Source: Lishizhenia sp965656535 (lineage in GTDB: Bacteria > Bacteroidota > Bacteroidia > Flavobacteriales_D > Crocinitomicaceae). Taken from it: a stretch of DNA of 64,000 bases. Positions 61,476 through 64,000 of this stretch are shown here, one piece after another. The translations under genes and the position numbers were made by a program. The stretch spans positions 62,001 through 126,000 of the forward strand of contig CBFHKX010000001.1 of assembly GCA_965656535.1 (NCBI GenBank). Direction: 5' to 3'. Position 1 is the stretch's first letter; each line of letters begins with the position of its first letter. Below the pieces are notes generated by a model, which worked only from the letters and a program-made list of their open reading frames with translations, made no database searches and was not told the DNA's origin.

Positions 61476-63167
61476 TTGAAAATAATCTTTTTCATATCTC
61501 TCCTAATTACGTTTAGTACACTTGCGCAAAAAACCCGTATTGTATCTTTTGAAAACGATACTCCAGAACGAGTTAATCTTTTGTATAAAAAGGAGTTCAA
61601 AGATTCTTTATCTCTTTTAAAAAGACTGCAAGAGGAACGACTCTTCGACATTGAGAAAGGGTATGCTTTAGCAAATGTTGACTCTGTTGTGTGGACAACA
61701 GCCGGCGCTCATATTTATTATTTCAAAGGATCAATTTTTGAAAAGATTCATCTCAATCTGCAAGAAGATGACAAAAACTGGTTGTTTGAGTCTACTGGAA
61801 TGACAGAGAAATTAATTCAAAAGCTCCCTTTCAATAGTAAAGACTTAAAACAACTCATACAAACTTCTCTTTCCTACTCAGAAAATAACGGGTATCCATT
61901 TGCAAACCTAAAGCTAAGCGATGCATATTTTGAAAAGAACGAACTCTATGTAAGCCTCAAGGTAAACAAAGGTCCAAAAATGATTTTTAACGAAATTATT
62001 GTAAAAGGTGATTCAAGTATTGCAAAAAAATACCTCGTTAATTATATCAACATAAAAGAAGACAATCCATATTCTGAATTGCGCCTTAAACAAATATCTA
62101 ATCGCATTCAGCAATTGCCCTTTCTTAAAGAAATAAAACCACACGAAGTGTTATTTACGCCAGCTGGGGTAAAACTTTATTTATACGTAGAAAGCGTACC
62201 TGTTAGTAATATTAATGGGATAATTGGTCTACAGCAAGATCCTACCACTTTTCAATCTAGGTTAACCGGAGAAATTCAACTCAAACTACAAAATGTGCTT
62301 AAACGCGGAGAACTATTAGCTTTTAATTGGAGAAGTATACAGCCTGAAACACAACAATTAAATGTAGTGGTAAACTATCCCTTTCTGCTAAACACGCCTT
62401 TTGGTCTAGATGCAGGATTTGATTTATATAAAAGAGACTCCACTTTTCTTACTACAAAAACACAAATTGGAACACAATATTTTTTACCTGGAGGAAACTA
62501 CTTAAAAGCGTTTTATGAGGCAGATATTTCCAACCTACTCTCTGGTGCAAATAGCGGAAATGTAAGTACAAACCTGAGCAATGTACGCGTTAATAATTAT
62601 GGATTAGGACTTTACAGAAGAAGGTTAGATTATATTCCAAACCCAAGTAAAGGTCTAATAATAGCCGCAAAAGGAAGTGTAGGACTAAGAGATTCTCGCG
62701 TGCTCGACTCACTCACATCAAACAAAACAACAACCTATAAAATAGATATTGAGTTAGACTGGTATATACCCTTGGCAAAAAGACACATTTTACGATTATA
62801 CAACAAAACAGCAAGTTACTTTGCTGAAGAGATATTTTTTAATGAGCTGTACCGATTTGGCGGACTTAATTCGCAACGTGGATTTAATGAAGAAGAATTG
62901 TTTGCGACTACTTTTAGCCTATCTCGGGTTGAGTATAGGTTTTTAGTTGACAAAAACTCGCATGCATTTGCCTTTTACGACCAAACGTTTTACGAAAACA
63001 ATGCAGAAGATTATTATCAAGATAATCCTTTTGGTTTTGGTTTAGGTTTTAGCTTTGGAACAAACATCGGAATCTTTTCCTTGTCTTATGCTTTAGGTAA
63101 ACAATTTGACAACCCTATACTTTTGCGAGAAGGAAAAGTACACTTTGGATATATTGCATACTTTTAA
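61476..63167 (+). CDS. Outer-membrane BamA/TamA-like beta-barrel protein
   Basis: 563 residues from a TTG at 61476, where the signal peptide begins (MKIIFFISLLITFSTLAQ); no ATG is available nearby. The N-terminal half (~150-250) has POTRA-like stretches (KLSDAYFEKNELYVSLKVNK; PYSELRLKQISNRIQQLPFL), the C-terminal half is a surface-antigen-type barrel (LYRFGGLNSQRGFNEEELFA, GLGFSFGTNIGIFSLSYALG) ending HFGYIAYF with a terminal Phe. Insertase-like or secretion-pore family; shorter than BamA (~800). Function uncertain. Confidence 0.75.
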   Translation: MKIIFFISLLITFSTLAQKTRIVSFENDTPERVNLLYKKEFKDSLSLLKRLQEERLFDIEKGYALANVDSVVWTTAGAHIYYFKGSIFEKIHLNLQEDDKNWLFESTGMTEKLIQKLPFNSKDLKQLIQTSLSYSENNGYPFANLKLSDAYFEKNELYVSLKVNKGPKMIFNEIIVKGDSSIAKKYLVNYINIKEDNPYSELRLKQISNRIQQLPFLKEIKPHEVLFTPAGVKLYLYVESVPVSNINGIIGLQQDPTTFQSRLTGEIQLKLQNVLKRGELLAFNWRSIQPETQQLNVVVNYPFLLNTPFGLDAGFDLYKRDSTFLTTKTQIGTQYFLPGGNYLKAFYEADISNLLSGANSGNVSTNLSNVRVNNYGLGLYRRRLDYIPNPSKGLIIAAKGSVGLRDSRVLDSLTSNKTTTYKIDIELDWYIPLAKRHILRLYNKTASYFAEEIFFNELYRFGGLNSQRGFNEEELFATTFSLSRVEYRFLVDKNSHAFAFYDQTFYENNAEDYYQDNPFGFGLGFSFGTNIGIFSLSYALGKQFDNPILLREGKVHFGYIAYF

Positions 63168-63182
63168 CTTTGAAAGACTTGT

Positions 63183-64000
63183 TTATTCTTGGATAACAGC
63201 CTCATACAATTCATCAATCATACCTCTACTGTAGTCTGTTAAGTTTGGAATTGAGTACATAATGAGAATTAAGTCTTGTTTAATGAGCATTTCTTTTGTG
63301 AGTTTGGTTTTAGGAATTTCCAAGCTATTTATATCATAATTCACACGATTATAATATCTGTATTCAGAATTCACACCAAAATACGTTTGCCTTAGGTTTG
63401 TCCAAGAAATTACATCAAAATAACTATCGCTATTTACAATTGCTTTCAAATCATTTTTGGGCGTATCGTTATTTAATTCAACAATCCTCAGTGATGTATC
63501 TTTGTACTTAAACAGCAGATTTGCAGTATTCAACAAATCCATATCCATATCCAGCTGTTTATGTTTATCGGATAATGTCCAGCTGGGAAAATTAATCTTG
63601 TCTTGTATTTTTGTTTTACTTAAAAACCTTAACACAGAATCCATAGCAAGTGTTGCACCAAATTGGTTCCAATGAATACCTCCAGAACCAAACAATGGTC
63701 TAACTATAGTATCTTTTAACCGTAAAAACCATTCATCAAAATTGATGTAATTTAAATTAGACATATTGTAAAGACTGTCAATCACAGCAAGATTACTCCA
63801 TCTATTTGACCTGAAAAAATCATTTTTCACCTTATCTCTATAATAATGACCTTTTGAAGGAGTTATAACCGATAATATCTCGGTATTATATTTGTCTAGC
63901 GTGTCTTTCACAACCTCTAGCTTTCGAATTCGCTCTTTGTTAATGTCCCAACCTTCAAAACCCATTTCGTCTGAGTAGTTGTACATATAAAATCTAAAAA
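63183..64000 (-). CDS. SGNH-hydrolase-like AlgJ/DHHW-type protein, 5' part beyond window
   Basis: At least 272 residues; the frame stays open to the window end, so the ATG at 63986 need not be the start. The motif SGGIHWNQFGATLAMDSVLR matches the GxHWN...G catalytic block of AlgJ/AlgX O-acetylation proteins, and ITPSKGHYYRDKV is the usual preceding strand. Such proteins add O-acetyl groups to exopolysaccharide in the periplasm with an MBOAT (AlgI) partner, expected outside the window to the right. Confidence limited by the missing N-terminus. Confidence 0.75.
   Translation of the reverse strand, partial: FRFYMYNYSDEMGFEGWDINKERIRKLEVVKDTLDKYNTEILSVITPSKGHYYRDKVKNDFFRSNRWSNLAVIDSLYNMSNLNYINFDEWFLRLKDTIVRPLFGSGGIHWNQFGATLAMDSVLRFLSKTKIQDKINFPSWTLSDKHKQLDMDMDLLNTANLLFKYKDTSLRIVELNNDTPKNDLKAIVNSDSYFDVISWTNLRQTYFGVNSEYRYYNRVNYDINSLEIPKTKLTKEMLIKQDLILIMYSIPNLTDYSRGMIDELYEAVIQE

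Noticed and set aside
1..64000. tRNA, rRNA, CRISPR arrays, insertion sequences or phage genes
   Set aside because: Looked for through cloverleaf-type ends, spaced direct repeats, transposase and integrase motifs; none seen.

Overview
The window comes from a Bacteroidota bacterium, most probably a marine or aquatic member of the Flavobacteriales (Crocinitomicaceae/Cryomorphaceae-like). The evidence is low GC, promoter boxes of the Bacteroidota type (TAnnTTTG), almost no Shine-Dalgarno sequences, secreted proteins with type IX secretion (T9SS) C-terminal domains, a MurF-Alr fusion, LytTR two-component pairs with propeller or TPR sensors, and DUF3108/DUF4292 proteins. I saw no rRNA, tRNA, CRISPR array or insertion sequence. 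All but three or four genes are ordinary chromosomal genes.

Layout. 1-3663: the tail of an ANL-family (OleC-like) ligase, sufE-sufS, a TlyA-type rRNA methylase and a DUF3108 protein. 3739-10359: a TetR-TolC-adaptor-RND efflux operon read leftward, with a perfect 12-bp inverted repeat upstream of the repressor. 10467-12517: a GATase-like protein without its nucleophile, a lipoprotein and two unknown small proteins. 12633-14763: an M24 aminopeptidase, an alpha/beta hydrolase, and a convergent 20-codon ORF with its own terminator. 14964-19041: LytTR system 1 (response regulator, then propeller-type sensor kinase), followed by an acidic-repeat lipoprotein with a good promoter. 19239-21817: a TPR-like protein and thiL. 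21911-25226: LytTR system 2 (TPR sensor kinase, then response regulator), followed by a small two-helix membrane protein whose promoter carries two ~20-bp direct repeats with 21-bp periodicity, the spacing typical of LytTR binding sites.

25314-30760: lepA, rsmI, an outer-membrane barrel, a small membrane protein and an ALDH7-type dehydrogenase. 30833-35924: secreted proteins, including a T9SS subtilase and a lipoprotein with two RskA-like domains. 36077-42444: PhoH-like ATPase, MurF-Alr, thymidine kinase, a conserved cytoplasmic protein and an M28 peptidase. 42511-46464: a 1317-residue secreted protein. 46662-54893: a HGSNAT-like acyltransferase and a Wzm/Wzt polysaccharide export cluster with a methyltransferase and four glycosyltransferase-type genes; it becomes visibly AT-richer after the Wzt ATPase domain and ends in the remnant of one more glycosyltransferase. 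54926-60237: a leftward envelope operon, dut - nucleotidyltransferase - TPR - DUF4292 lipoprotein - EnvC-like protein. 60476-64000: SCO1, a small lipoprotein, an outer-membrane BamA/TamA-like protein and a partial AlgJ-like protein.

The most interesting signals are regulatory: the LytTR-like direct repeats at 24889-24928, a recurring arrangement in which the -7 box ends only 4-6 nt before the start codon (sufS, tlyA, thiL, rsmI, dut, SCO1), the TetR operator, and the 20-codon ORF with its own terminator at 14684-14763.
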